Below are positions 1 through 7,436 of a DNA stretch of 14,093 nucleotides, piece by piece. The stretch comes from JBOHSA01 sp050732995. Its GTDB lineage: Bacteria > Gemmatimonadota > Gemmatimonadetes > Gemmatimonadales > GWC2-71-9. The stretch is from contig JBOHSA010000192.1 in assembly GCA_050732995.1 (NCBI GenBank), forward strand, positions 1 to 14,093. The letters run 5' to 3'. How positions within the stretch are numbered: position 1 is the stretch's first letter; each line of letters begins with the position of its first letter. Made by a program: the position numbers and the translations under genes. The notes below the pieces were generated by a model. It ran no database searches and had not been told where the DNA came from. It worked only from the letters and a program-made list of their open reading frames with translations.

Positions 1-344
1 TCCTCGCCGGCTTCACGAGCTTCCTGCTGCTCATCCCGCTCGCCGTGACGTCCACCCGGGCCGCGATCCGCCGGCTGGGCGGCCGGCGGTGGAACGCTCT
101 CCATCGCCTGGTCTACGTGGCCGGTGCCGGCGGCGTGCTGCATTACCTGTGGTTGGTGAAGGGCGACCAGCTGACGCCGGTGTACTACGGCACGGGGCTC
201 ATCGCGCTGCTCGGGGCGCGTCTGTTGGAGGCGAAGAAGCAAGGCGACGGGGGGAGACGGGCGAGGACGGAGGAAGACGGTGAACCCCTGCTGCTACCGA
301 CCTCCACCGCTCTTCCCCGTCCCTCCCCGTCCTCCCCCGTCTAG
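1..344 (+). CDS. msrQ: MsrQ C-terminal part, heme-binding membrane subunit of the MsrPQ reductase (5' end outside window)
   Basis: The reading frame enters from the left edge (first full codon at position 3). It encodes a hydrophobic helix, then VTSTRAAIRRLGGRRWNALH, LHRLVY and VLHYLW, a pattern typical of MsrQ/YedZ. The two histidines in LHRLVY and VLHYLW are 13 residues apart, as are two of the heme-liganding histidines in E. coli MsrQ. The family is an inner-membrane b-type cytochrome that passes electrons from the quinone pool or flavin to periplasmic MsrP, which repairs oxidised methionine. An msrP gene would be expected just upstream, outside the window. After the last membrane helix (ending near ARLLEAKKQ) there is a low-complexity tail of about 33 residues rich in G, R, P and S. 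It is encoded by the G-rich inverted repeat at 246-341 and is unlikely to be part of the family fold. The gene overlaps the end of the convergent kinase gene by 51 bases. Confidence 0.88.
   Translation, partial: LAGFTSFLLLIPLAVTSTRAAIRRLGGRRWNALHRLVYVAGAGGVLHYLWLVKGDQLTPVYYGTGLIALLGARLLEAKKQGDGGRRARTEEDGEPLLLPTSTALPRPSPSSPV
246..341. repeat. Large imperfect inverted repeat of GACGGGG-type units at a convergent gene junction
   Basis: The left arm (246-280) is a chain of GACGG-type units separated by GA-rich spacers. The right arm (307-341) carries the matching CCGTC units, so the arms pair over roughly 35 bases with some mismatches around a 26-base loop. It lies exactly where msrQ (+) and kinase 1 (-) converge and codes for the last residues of both. 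A bidirectional transcription-ending hairpin is plausible, but there is no run of T after the stem as in a classical intrinsic terminator. Related sequence occurs at 2211-2236 and 12957-13019. Confidence 0.7.
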
Positions 345-2192
345 GGCTCGTTCGACCTCGGTCTTTCCCTGGAGCAGCCGGTCGACCTGCTCGCCGACCT
401 CCCGGGCGGCCGACAGATTGGCGGTCAGGCTGTCCACGCGGCCCACACCCCCGTGGAGCCGGAGCAGATCCAGCCGGATGGTCTCGAGCGCGGCCAGGGC
501 GGCACCGCGGCGGCGCTGGGCGGCCTCGCGCGCGGGCCCGGAGTCCTCCGCCGCCTTGCGCAGGCGGCGCGCCTCGTCCTCCAGTCCGCGCACGACGGCG
601 GGGAGATCCGGCAAGGCCGCGCGGGTCTCCCGGGGCAGCGCCTCGAAGAGGTCGAGCGCGGCCAGGCCGAGGGCCATTTCCGTGGGCCGATCGCCTGCCG
701 GCAACGGCGGCGGCACGGTCCGTTGCATCCCGAGCCCGGCCAGCTTGAACAGCCAGCGGCCGATGCGGCCGCGCCAGAACTTGATCCGGCCTTCCTCGGC
801 GACGCCGAGGCGCCGCCGGCCCGCGGCGACGGCGGCCATCCCGCTCACGACAGCCACGGCGCAGGACAAGCCGAACAGCCCGAAGACGCCCAGCACGGCC
901 GGGTAGGGCACGATGAACGCGGCCACTCCGCACAGGCTCGCGAGCCCGAGGGAGCCGTACGCCTTGCGCGTCATGAGCCGTTCCCAGCGGGTCGATCCGC
1001 CTCCCGGTCCCGACAGGAATTCCTGCTCCTCGCGCCGGCGCTCCAGCTCGCCGGTCAGCCCGTGGACCAGATCCTCGCGCTTGTAGCCCGCGCCCAGCAG
1101 GCGCCGAAGCCGACGCAGCTCCCAGACCAGCGGCGCGATGAGGGCGGTCGCCCCAAAGCCGAGCCCGATTGCCAGGATGCCGTAGCGAAACATGGCGGGC
1201 ACGGTGCCGGAGAAAACGGCATCCACTAGGAGGCCAAGCCCGGCCGGCACCAGGAAGGCCGCGGCCAACCACGGGGCCATGAGCTGTCCCCGGAGCTGGG
1301 CGCTGTCCTCGGTGAGGAAGACCCGCACGGGGATGGGCAGGTCGCGCCGCGTCTCGAGCGAGCGCCCGAGGGCTTCGGCAAACTCCTCGCCCGACTGGAA
1401 CCGCTCCGCGGGCGCCTTGGCCAGGCAGCGCTCGACGGCCTGGACGAGATGGCGCGGGGCGCCCGGCGCCGCGAGGGGCGGGGGCGGCTGCGCGACGTGT
1501 TGCAGCAGCAGGGCGGGCACACTCGACGCCGTGAACGGGAGCCGGCCGGCGAGGGCGAAGTAGGCAACGACGCCCAGCCCGTAGAGGTCGCTGCGCCCGT
1601 CGACCGCGTCGCCGGAGGCCTGCTCGGGGCTCATGTACTCCGGGGTGCCGAGCATCTCCCCGGCGCCCGAAACGCCCGCGGCCCGCACCGAGCGGGCGAT
1701 CCCGAAATCGGCGACGAGGGCGCGGCCCGCCGGCGCTTCAAGCAGGATGTTGTCGGGCTTCACGTCGCGGTGCACGATGCCCTGGGAGTGAGCGTACGCG
1801 AGCGCCCACGCGACTTCGCGCAGGATCCGGGCGGCGTCGAGCGGCTTCAGGGCGCCCTCGCGGCGGATCCGGGCGCCCAGCGTTTCCCCGTGCACGTAGG
1901 CCATGACGAAGAACACGAAGTCGTCGATCTCCTCGACGGCATGGATCGGGATGATGTTCGGATGGGAGAGCCTGGCGGCGGTGCGCGCCTCGCGCAGGAA
2001 CCGGTCCCGCAGAGCCGTGTCCCCCGCGCGGTCGGGGGGGAGCAGCTTGATGGCCACGACCCGCTCGAGCCGCAGGTCCCGCGCCAGGTACACGATCCCC
2101 ATGCCACCCCGGCCCAGCTCCCGCTCGAGCGCGTAGCGGCCCGCGAGGGTGGACTGGAAGGAGAGGAAGAGGGCGTCGAGGGGTTCGCGCAT
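294..2192 (-). CDS. Membrane-anchored Hanks-type Ser/Thr protein kinase (kinase 1)
   Basis: The 632-residue protein has a full PknB-type kinase domain at about 20-280. It shows glycine loop GRGGMG (27-32), VAIK lysine K49, helix-C glutamate E68, HRDVKPDN (141-148, catalytic D143), DFG (162-164) and GTPEYMSPEQ (182-191). All catalytic residues are present, and the Arg before D143 makes it an RD kinase. S175 sits where PknB has an activation-loop threonine. About four hydrophobic segments follow (near 305-327, 335-356, 411-430, 433-457), then a helical, charged C-terminal domain (about 495-618) shared with kinase 2 and containing LETIRLDLLRLH (569-580). There is no PASTA or other known sensor domain. 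The start ATG is supported by alignment with kinase 2, but the 20 bases upstream are pyrimidine-rich with no Shine-Dalgarno, so translation may depend on the upstream gene. The last 13 or so residues (Gly-rich) come from the junction repeat. Substrates cannot be read from sequence. Confidence 0.93.
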   Translation of the reverse strand: MREPLDALFLSFQSTLAGRYALERELGRGGMGIVYLARDLRLERVVAIKLLPPDRAGDTALRDRFLREARTAARLSHPNIIPIHAVEEIDDFVFFVMAYVHGETLGARIRREGALKPLDAARILREVAWALAYAHSQGIVHRDVKPDNILLEAPAGRALVADFGIARSVRAAGVSGAGEMLGTPEYMSPEQASGDAVDGRSDLYGLGVVAYFALAGRLPFTASSVPALLLQHVAQPPPPLAAPGAPRHLVQAVERCLAKAPAERFQSGEEFAEALGRSLETRRDLPIPVRVFLTEDSAQLRGQLMAPWLAAAFLVPAGLGLLVDAVFSGTVPAMFRYGILAIGLGFGATALIAPLVWELRRLRRLLGAGYKREDLVHGLTGELERRREEQEFLSGPGGGSTRWERLMTRKAYGSLGLASLCGVAAFIVPYPAVLGVFGLFGLSCAVAVVSGMAAVAAGRRRLGVAEEGRIKFWRGRIGRWLFKLAGLGMQRTVPPPLPAGDRPTEMALGLAALDLFEALPRETRAALPDLPAVVRGLEDEARRLRKAAEDSGPAREAAQRRRGAALAALETIRLDLLRLHGGVGRVDSLTANLSAAREVGEQVDRLLQGKTEVERALDGGGRGGTGKSGGGR

Positions 2193-2210
2193 GGCAGAGG
2201 GATGGTACAG

Positions 2211-2236
2211 GAACGGGAAAGACGGGGGAAGGCGGA
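2211..2236. repeat. Single-arm copy of the G-rich GACGGGG element between the two kinase genes
   Basis: In the 53-base gap between the end of kinase 2 and the start of kinase 1, the plus strand reads AACGGGAAAGACGGGGG followed by AAGGCGGA. This matches the unit pattern of the elements at both convergent junctions (246-341 and 12957-13019). Only one arm is present, so no strong hairpin is expected. In the transcribed (minus) direction it gives a pyrimidine-rich stretch just upstream of the kinase 1 start. Confidence 0.5.
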
Positions 2237-2245
2237 AGTTACGCG

Positions 2246-4201
2246 TCAGGGTCCGTCGCGCAACAGCTCGTCGACCTCGCGCCGCCCCGCGAGCAGGCGG
2301 TCTACCTCTTCCGCCGCGTCGCGCGCCAGGTGCAGATCGGTCGTGAGGTTCTGCACGCTCCCGGTCCCGGCATGCAGGCGCAGGAGATTGAGCCGGATGG
2401 TCTCGAGCGCCGCGACCGCGTCGTGCAGCCGTTGCTGGACGAGATCCCGTTCAGCCGTGAGTTCCGCCACGATCCGATCCCGGCGCTCGCCGATCGCCTC
2501 GGTCTCCCCTCCCCCTCGTGGCCGGGGCTCGCCCTCCACCCCTGCGAGCGCGTCATTCAGCTGGTCCAGCCGCCGGCGCATCCGCTGGGCATCGGTTTCC
2601 AGCCGGCGCAGCACGTCGGGCAGCTCGCGCAGCTCGCGGCGCATGTCGCGCGGCAGCTCCTCGAACAGCTTCTCGGCCGCCATGCCGAGCGACAGCTCCG
2701 TCGGACGATGCGTGGCGGGCGGCGGCAGGCGGTGCTTGGGGACGAACAACCGCGCGATCCGGAAGATCAGCCGGCCCGCGAGGCCCTGCCACAGCCAGGA
2801 CCAGATGCGCGTATCGAGGTCGATCCGGCGGTTCAGCCGGATCAGGGCCAGAAAGCCGGTGACGAGCCCGCCCGCGAGCGACCACCCGAAGACCTGATAC
2901 AGCATGGTCCCGTAGATCGCCATGATCACCTGCCAGGAGGTCGTGGCCAGGATCGTCCCCGAGACCGCCGCCACCGTGAGGCCGCCGACGCCGAGCAGGC
3001 GCGTGATCCGCTCGTACCGGCTCGGCCCCCGGCCGTACTCGAAGATCCGCTCCTCACGACTCTGGTCGAGCTCCGCCCGAAAGGCAACGCCCAGCTCCTC
3101 GGGACCGAACCCGGACTTGAGGAAGCGCACCCCGCGGCCGACGAGGATGCCGAACGGCACGATCGTGTAGCTGGAGAGGAACGTCCATAACGCCGCGGCG
3201 CCTTCGGACCCGCGGAACACCGACGCCGCCACCCCCATCAGGAAGGGGACGGACATCGCGTACAGCAGCCCGCCGACGCCGCCGAGCCGCGCATTGCGCT
3301 TGACGAAGACGCGCAGCCCCACCGGCAGCTCCTTGCGCTGCTCCAGCGCGAGGGCCAGCTGCTCCGCCAGCTCCTCGCTCTTCTGCAAGCGGTCGGCCGG
3401 AGCCTTCGCGAGGCAGCGATCGATGGCGTGGGCCAGCTTCCGCGGGACGCCGGCCGCGACCGTCGCGAGGGGGGGGGCGGGCTCGGTCACCTGTTTGGCG
3501 AGCACCTCGGTGGCCTTCTCGGCGGTGAACGGGAGCCGGCCCGTCAGCACGAAAAACCCCACCGCGCCAACCGAATAGAGATCGGAGCGCCCGTCCACCC
3601 GCTCCCCCAGCGCCTGCTCGGGGCTCATGAATTCGGGCGTGCCGATGACTTCGCCGCCGTCGAGCCCCGCGGCGCCCCGGACGAGCCCGGCGATCCCGAA
3701 GTCCGCGACGAGTACGCGCCCGGTGCTCTCCTCGAGCAGGATATTGTCCGGCTTCACGTCGCGATGGATGACGCCCTGGGTATGCGCGTAGCCGAGGGCC
3801 CAGGCGACCTCGCGGAGCACGCGGGCCGCTTCCGTGGGTGGCAGCGGGCCGCGCGCCCGCACCCGCTCGGTCAACGTCTGGCCCTCGACGTAGGCCATCG
3901 CGAAGAACACGAACTCCCGGACTTCGTCGACCGCATGGATCGGGATGATGTTCGGATGCGAGAGCTTGGCGGCGGTGCGGGCCTCGCGCAGGAACCGCTC
4001 GCGCACGCCGGCATCCGCCGCCCGGGTGGGCGGCAACAGCTTGATCGCCACCGGGCGATCGAGCCGGACCTCGCGCGCGAGGTATACGACCCCCATGCCG
4101 CCCCGCCCCAGCTCCCGCTCCAGTGAATAGCGCCCGGCGAGGGCGCACTGGAAGTCGAGAAACAGACGGTCCGGGACGGGAGGGTCGGCCATCGGCTCCA
4201 T
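2246..4201 (-). CDS. Membrane-anchored Hanks-type Ser/Thr protein kinase (kinase 2), paralog of kinase 1
   Basis: This 651-residue protein has a kinase domain at about 25-285: GRGGMG (32-37), K54, E73, HRDVKPDN (146-153, catalytic D148), DFG (167-169) and GTPEFMSPEQ (187-196). Hydrophobic segments lie near 308-328, 338-356, 402-421 and 424-455. A helical C-terminal domain (about 493-647) holds RPTELSLGMAAEKLFEELPR (499-518), a longer coiled-coil-like stretch than in kinase 1, and LETIRLNLLRLH (599-610). Order and motifs match kinase 1 along the whole length, so the pair arose by duplication. The activation loop has no Ser or Thr at the positions of PknB T171 and T173; between DFG and SPE only T188 of GTPE could accept phosphate. 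Start choice: ATG at 4201 has AGGG four bases upstream; an in-frame ATG three codons later has GGAG only three bases before it. It lies 34 bases after the RND gene and is probably co-transcribed with it. Confidence 0.93.
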   Translation of the reverse strand: MEPMADPPVPDRLFLDFQCALAGRYSLERELGRGGMGVVYLAREVRLDRPVAIKLLPPTRAADAGVRERFLREARTAAKLSHPNIIPIHAVDEVREFVFFAMAYVEGQTLTERVRARGPLPPTEAARVLREVAWALGYAHTQGVIHRDVKPDNILLEESTGRVLVADFGIAGLVRGAAGLDGGEVIGTPEFMSPEQALGERVDGRSDLYSVGAVGFFVLTGRLPFTAEKATEVLAKQVTEPAPPLATVAAGVPRKLAHAIDRCLAKAPADRLQKSEELAEQLALALEQRKELPVGLRVFVKRNARLGGVGGLLYAMSVPFLMGVAASVFRGSEGAAALWTFLSSYTIVPFGILVGRGVRFLKSGFGPEELGVAFRAELDQSREERIFEYGRGPSRYERITRLLGVGGLTVAAVSGTILATTSWQVIMAIYGTMLYQVFGWSLAGGLVTGFLALIRLNRRIDLDTRIWSWLWQGLAGRLIFRIARLFVPKHRLPPPATHRPTELSLGMAAEKLFEELPRDMRRELRELPDVLRRLETDAQRMRRRLDQLNDALAGVEGEPRPRGGGETEAIGERRDRIVAELTAERDLVQQRLHDAVAALETIRLNLLRLHAGTGSVQNLTTDLHLARDAAEEVDRLLAGRREVDELLRDGP

Positions 4202-4235
4202 AATACCCTGTCCGTCGCGAACCGTCCTGTCGCCG

Positions 4236-7200
4236 CTAGTCCGCCGGGGTCTCCACGGGTGCCGGCGCGCCGCCGATCACCCAGGTCTTCAGGCGCGCGG
4301 CCGCGCCGTGGATGATGAGGTAGGTGCAGGGGATGACGACGAGCGTCAACAGGGTGGAGACGCTGAGCCCGCCCACGACGGTGAGCGCGAGGGGCCGCAT
4401 CATCTCCCCGCCCTCACCCAGCCCGATGGCGAGCGGGAGCATCCCGAGCACGGTCGTCGCCGAGGTCATCAGGATGGGGCGCAGGCGGATCGCCCCGGCC
4501 TCGACGACCGCCTGCTCGGCCGACAGGCCGCGCTCGCGGCGCCCCCGTTCCACGTAATCGACGAGCAGGATCGCGTTGCTCACCACGATGCCGGCGAGGA
4601 GGATCACGCCGAGCAGGACGGGCGCGCTGAGCGGGGTTTGTGTCAGCCAGAGGATCAGGCCGACGCCAACCAGGGCGAGCGGAATGGAGCCGAGAATCAC
4701 GAGCGGGTCGGTGACGCTGTCGTACTGCACCGCCATCACGACGAACACGAGGAAGATCCCCAGCAGGGTCACGATCAGCAGATTGCGCTGGTTCTCGCGG
4801 ATGGCCTCCTCCTCGCCGCCGTACACGAGGCTGTAGCCGTCCGGCACGGTGAGCGCCGACAACCGAGCGCGGATTTCGCGGTTCACGTCGCCGACGGTGG
4901 TGACCGCGTCGTTCACGTCACCCGTGATGCGCACTTGGCGGTTTTGGTTGATGCGGAGAATGCTCGAGGGGCCCATGCCGAGCCGCACATCCGCGATGTC
5001 GCGGAGGTAGACCGGCTGGCCCCGCGCCCCACCGGGGAAGAGCAGGATCGCGCCCAGATCCTCGGGGCTCTTGAACCGCTCGCGCGGGAGTCGGACCCGG
5101 ACGTCGTACTCGTTCGTCCCGTCGGTGAAGCGCGTGGGGATCGCGCCGTCGAGCGCCGTGCGCACGGTTTGCCCCACCTCGGCCACGTTGAGCCCGAGGT
5201 CGGCGGCGCGCTGGCGGTCGAGCGCGATCAGGAGCTGGGGGCTGGCCTCTTCGTTCGAGGGCTGGAGCGCGTCGAGCCCGCGGATCCCCTGGAGCCGCCG
5301 CAGCACGTCGTTCCCCACCTGCTGGAGCGTCTGCAGATTCTCGCCCTGCACGCTGATGGCGACGTCGGCGCCCGAGATGTTGGTGCGCAGCCCACGAATG
5401 CGGGGCGGCCGGACGAAGATCCGGGCGCCGGGGATCGCGAGCGAGTCGATCCGGCGCTGGAGCGCCGCCACCCAGCGCGTCGCCGGCATGTCGCGCCGCT
5501 CCGACGCGGGGGCGAGCTGGATGTCGAGGGAGCCGCGCCCGCCCCGCTCCACGATGCCGCTCCCGAAGAAAGACCCGCCCGCCGTGGTGAACACGTGCCG
5601 CACATGCGGCATCTCGCGCACCAACCCCTCGATGCGGTCGGCGATCTCCTTGGTCCGTAGCGCCGCCGTTCCGGGCGGGAGGGTGAGATTGACGCCGACG
5701 TTTCCGTCGTCCACCGTGGGCAGGAACTCGCTCCCGAGCCCGCGCGTCAGGAGGATCATGCCGAACAGCGAGCCGTAGGCCACGCCGATCACGAGCCCGC
5801 GCCGCCGCACGGCGCGCTCGACCACGCCCCGGTACCAGAGGGTCAGGCGCTCGACGGCGGCGTTGAACCCCCGCATCACCCCGGTCTCCCCGATGCCGCT
5901 CGACCGGCGCACGCGGGCGAGCTGGGCCGACAGCATGGGCACAAGAGTCAGGGCCGTCGCGAGCGAGGCCGCGATCGCGAACGAAATGGTGAGGACGAGC
6001 TCCCGGAAGATCAGCGCCGCGAGCCCCGAGATCAGCAGGAAGGGCACGACCGCCGCTAGGTGGGTGGTGGTCGACGCGATGACGGCGGACGTGACCTCGT
6101 GCGACCCGACGTGGGCGGCCTCCTCCGCGCTCCGTCCCATGCCCCGATGCCGGAAGACGTTTTCCAGAATGACGATGGAGTTGTCCACCAGCATCCCGAC
6201 GCCGAGCGCCAGGCCGCCGAGGCTCATGATGTTGAGGCTGAGGTCGGCGAGCCCCATGATCACGAAGGTCGCCAGCACCGCCAGCGGAATAGACAGCCCG
6301 ATGATGAACGTCTTGCGCACACTGCCCAGGAAGAACAACACGATGAGCATGGACAGGACGGCGCCAAGCAACGCGGCCTCGCGCACGCCCGCGACGGCGT
6401 TCCGGATGAAGAACGCCTGATCGAACATCACCTGGTACTGGATATCGTCGGGGATGAACCCCGTGGCGCTCAGCTGCTCGAGGCGCCCCGCGAGGTCGCC
6501 CGCCACGCGCACCGTGTTCGCATCGGGCTGTTTCCGCGCCGACATGCGGACCGCCGGCACGCCGTCGAGCCGGCCCCACACCCGCTGCTCCCGGCTCGTG
6601 TCGGACACCGTGGCGACCTCGGCCAACCGGATGCGCCCGGCCCCCCCGGCCCCCCCGGCCCCCCCCCCCCCGCCACCCACGGGAAGCAGCACGGAGCGGA
6701 TGTCCTCCACCGTTCGGAACTTGCCGGCCGTCTTGCCGATGATCTCGAAGGTGGGCGACGTCAGATTGCCCGCGGCGACATCCTGGTTTTCGTTGCGGAG
6801 CACCGCCAGGATGTCCGCCACGGCGAGGCCATAGGAGCGGAGCCGCTCCTGATCGAGCGTCACGCGCACCTCGCGGATCAACCCACCCGAGATGTCGATG
6901 GCCCCCACGCCTTCGACCGTCAGGAGCTGCGGGCGCAGCCGGAGATCCACCCAGTTCCGGAGGTCCACGAGGCTCCGGGTGGGAGAGCTGAACGCCACCT
7001 CGTACACGGGGCTCTGGGAGGGATCGAACTTGAAGAGCGAGGCCGGATCGGCATCCCGCGGGAGCCGGGCGCGCGCCCGGTCGAGGTTCTTGGACGCGTC
7101 TTGCAGCGCGAAGTTGATGTCCGTGCCGTAGCGGAAATGCAGGTCCACTCCCGCCCGACCCTCCGACGTCTCGCTCTCGAGCCGGACGACGTTCTCGGTC

Positions 7201-7436
7201 GTGGCGAGCGACGTCTCGAGGATCTTGGTGATCTGCTCCTCCATCACCTCGGGCGCGACGCCGGGATAGTTGACGCCGGCACGGACCTGCGGATAGACGA
7301 TCTGCGGCAGGAGATCGAGGGACAGCCGGCCCAAGTAGAACGCGCCGAGCACGACCACGACGGACGAGATCGCGACCGTGCCGACCGGCCGCCGGATCGC
7401 GAGGCTGGCGAGCCCGCGGTGCTCGCGGTCGGTCAC
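4236..7436 (-). CDS. RND-family (AcrB/HAE-1-like) inner-membrane efflux pump
   Basis: The 1066-residue length and twofold layout are those of proton-driven RND exporters: TM1 at about 18-38, a periplasmic porter region, TM2-6 at about 352-505, TM7 near 547-565, a second porter region, and TM8-12 at about 885-1045. LDLLPQIVYPQVRAGVNYPG (40-59) is the typical post-TM1 motif. The TM4 relay reads GMLVDNSIVILENV (D418, N419), so it keeps one of the two aspartates of AcrB. In TM10, VVSNAILLVDY has S953 in place of the AcrB lysine. Such variants are common in the wider HAE/NolG-like group, so drug specificity cannot be inferred. Residues 254-267 form a Gly/Ala run in the first porter region, encoded by cytosine homopolymers. 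The GTG start overlaps the adaptor stop (GTGA) and has GAGGGAG four bases upstream. It works with the adaptor encoded just upstream and needs a TolC-type channel, which is not in the window. Confidence 0.95.
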   Translation of the reverse strand: MTDREHRGLASLAIRRPVGTVAISSVVVVLGAFYLGRLSLDLLPQIVYPQVRAGVNYPGVAPEVMEEQITKILETSLATTENVVRLESETSEGRAGVDLHFRYGTDINFALQDASKNLDRARARLPRDADPASLFKFDPSQSPVYEVAFSSPTRSLVDLRNWVDLRLRPQLLTVEGVGAIDISGGLIREVRVTLDQERLRSYGLAVADILAVLRNENQDVAAGNLTSPTFEIIGKTAGKFRTVEDIRSVLLPVGGGGGGAGGAGGAGRIRLAEVATVSDTSREQRVWGRLDGVPAVRMSARKQPDANTVRVAGDLAGRLEQLSATGFIPDDIQYQVMFDQAFFIRNAVAGVREAALLGAVLSMLIVLFFLGSVRKTFIIGLSIPLAVLATFVIMGLADLSLNIMSLGGLALGVGMLVDNSIVILENVFRHRGMGRSAEEAAHVGSHEVTSAVIASTTTHLAAVVPFLLISGLAALIFRELVLTISFAIAASLATALTLVPMLSAQLARVRRSSGIGETGVMRGFNAAVERLTLWYRGVVERAVRRRGLVIGVAYGSLFGMILLTRGLGSEFLPTVDDGNVGVNLTLPPGTAALRTKEIADRIEGLVREMPHVRHVFTTAGGSFFGSGIVERGGRGSLDIQLAPASERRDMPATRWVAALQRRIDSLAIPGARIFVRPPRIRGLRTNISGADVAISVQGENLQTLQQVGNDVLRRLQGIRGLDALQPSNEEASPQLLIALDRQRAADLGLNVAEVGQTVRTALDGAIPTRFTDGTNEYDVRVRLPRERFKSPEDLGAILLFPGGARGQPVYLRDIADVRLGMGPSSILRINQNRQVRITGDVNDAVTTVGDVNREIRARLSALTVPDGYSLVYGGEEEAIRENQRNLLIVTLLGIFLVFVVMAVQYDSVTDPLVILGSIPLALVGVGLILWLTQTPLSAPVLLGVILLAGIVVSNAILLVDYVERGRRERGLSAEQAVVEAGAIRLRPILMTSATTVLGMLPLAIGLGEGGEMMRPLALTVVGGLSVSTLLTLVVIPCTYLIIHGAAARLKTWVIGGAPAPVETPAD
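6641..6671. repeat. Cytosine homopolymer cluster (7, 7 and 13 C) inside the RND gene
   Basis: On the plus strand three C runs (6641-6647, 6650-6656, 6659-6671) are separated by GG pairs. In the coding (minus) direction they give an in-frame Gly/Ala stretch at residues 254-267 of the RND pump. A 13-base homopolymer is prone to strand slippage and also to sequencing error. A gain or loss of one base would truncate the pump at about one quarter of its length. Confidence 0.9.

Noticed and set aside
246..341. CRISPR array or tandem satellite
   Set aside because: Units are only about 7-10 bases with variable spacers, and the structure is an inverted repeat, not equal direct repeats with unique spacers.
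1449..2897. Plus-strand open frame spanning both kinase genes
   Set aside because: Antisense to catalytic kinase motifs and crosses the intergenic gap; no protein-like features.
6659..6671. Frameshift in the RND gene at the C run
   Set aside because: The frame continues unbroken on both sides with recognisable RND sequence, so the gene is intact as given.
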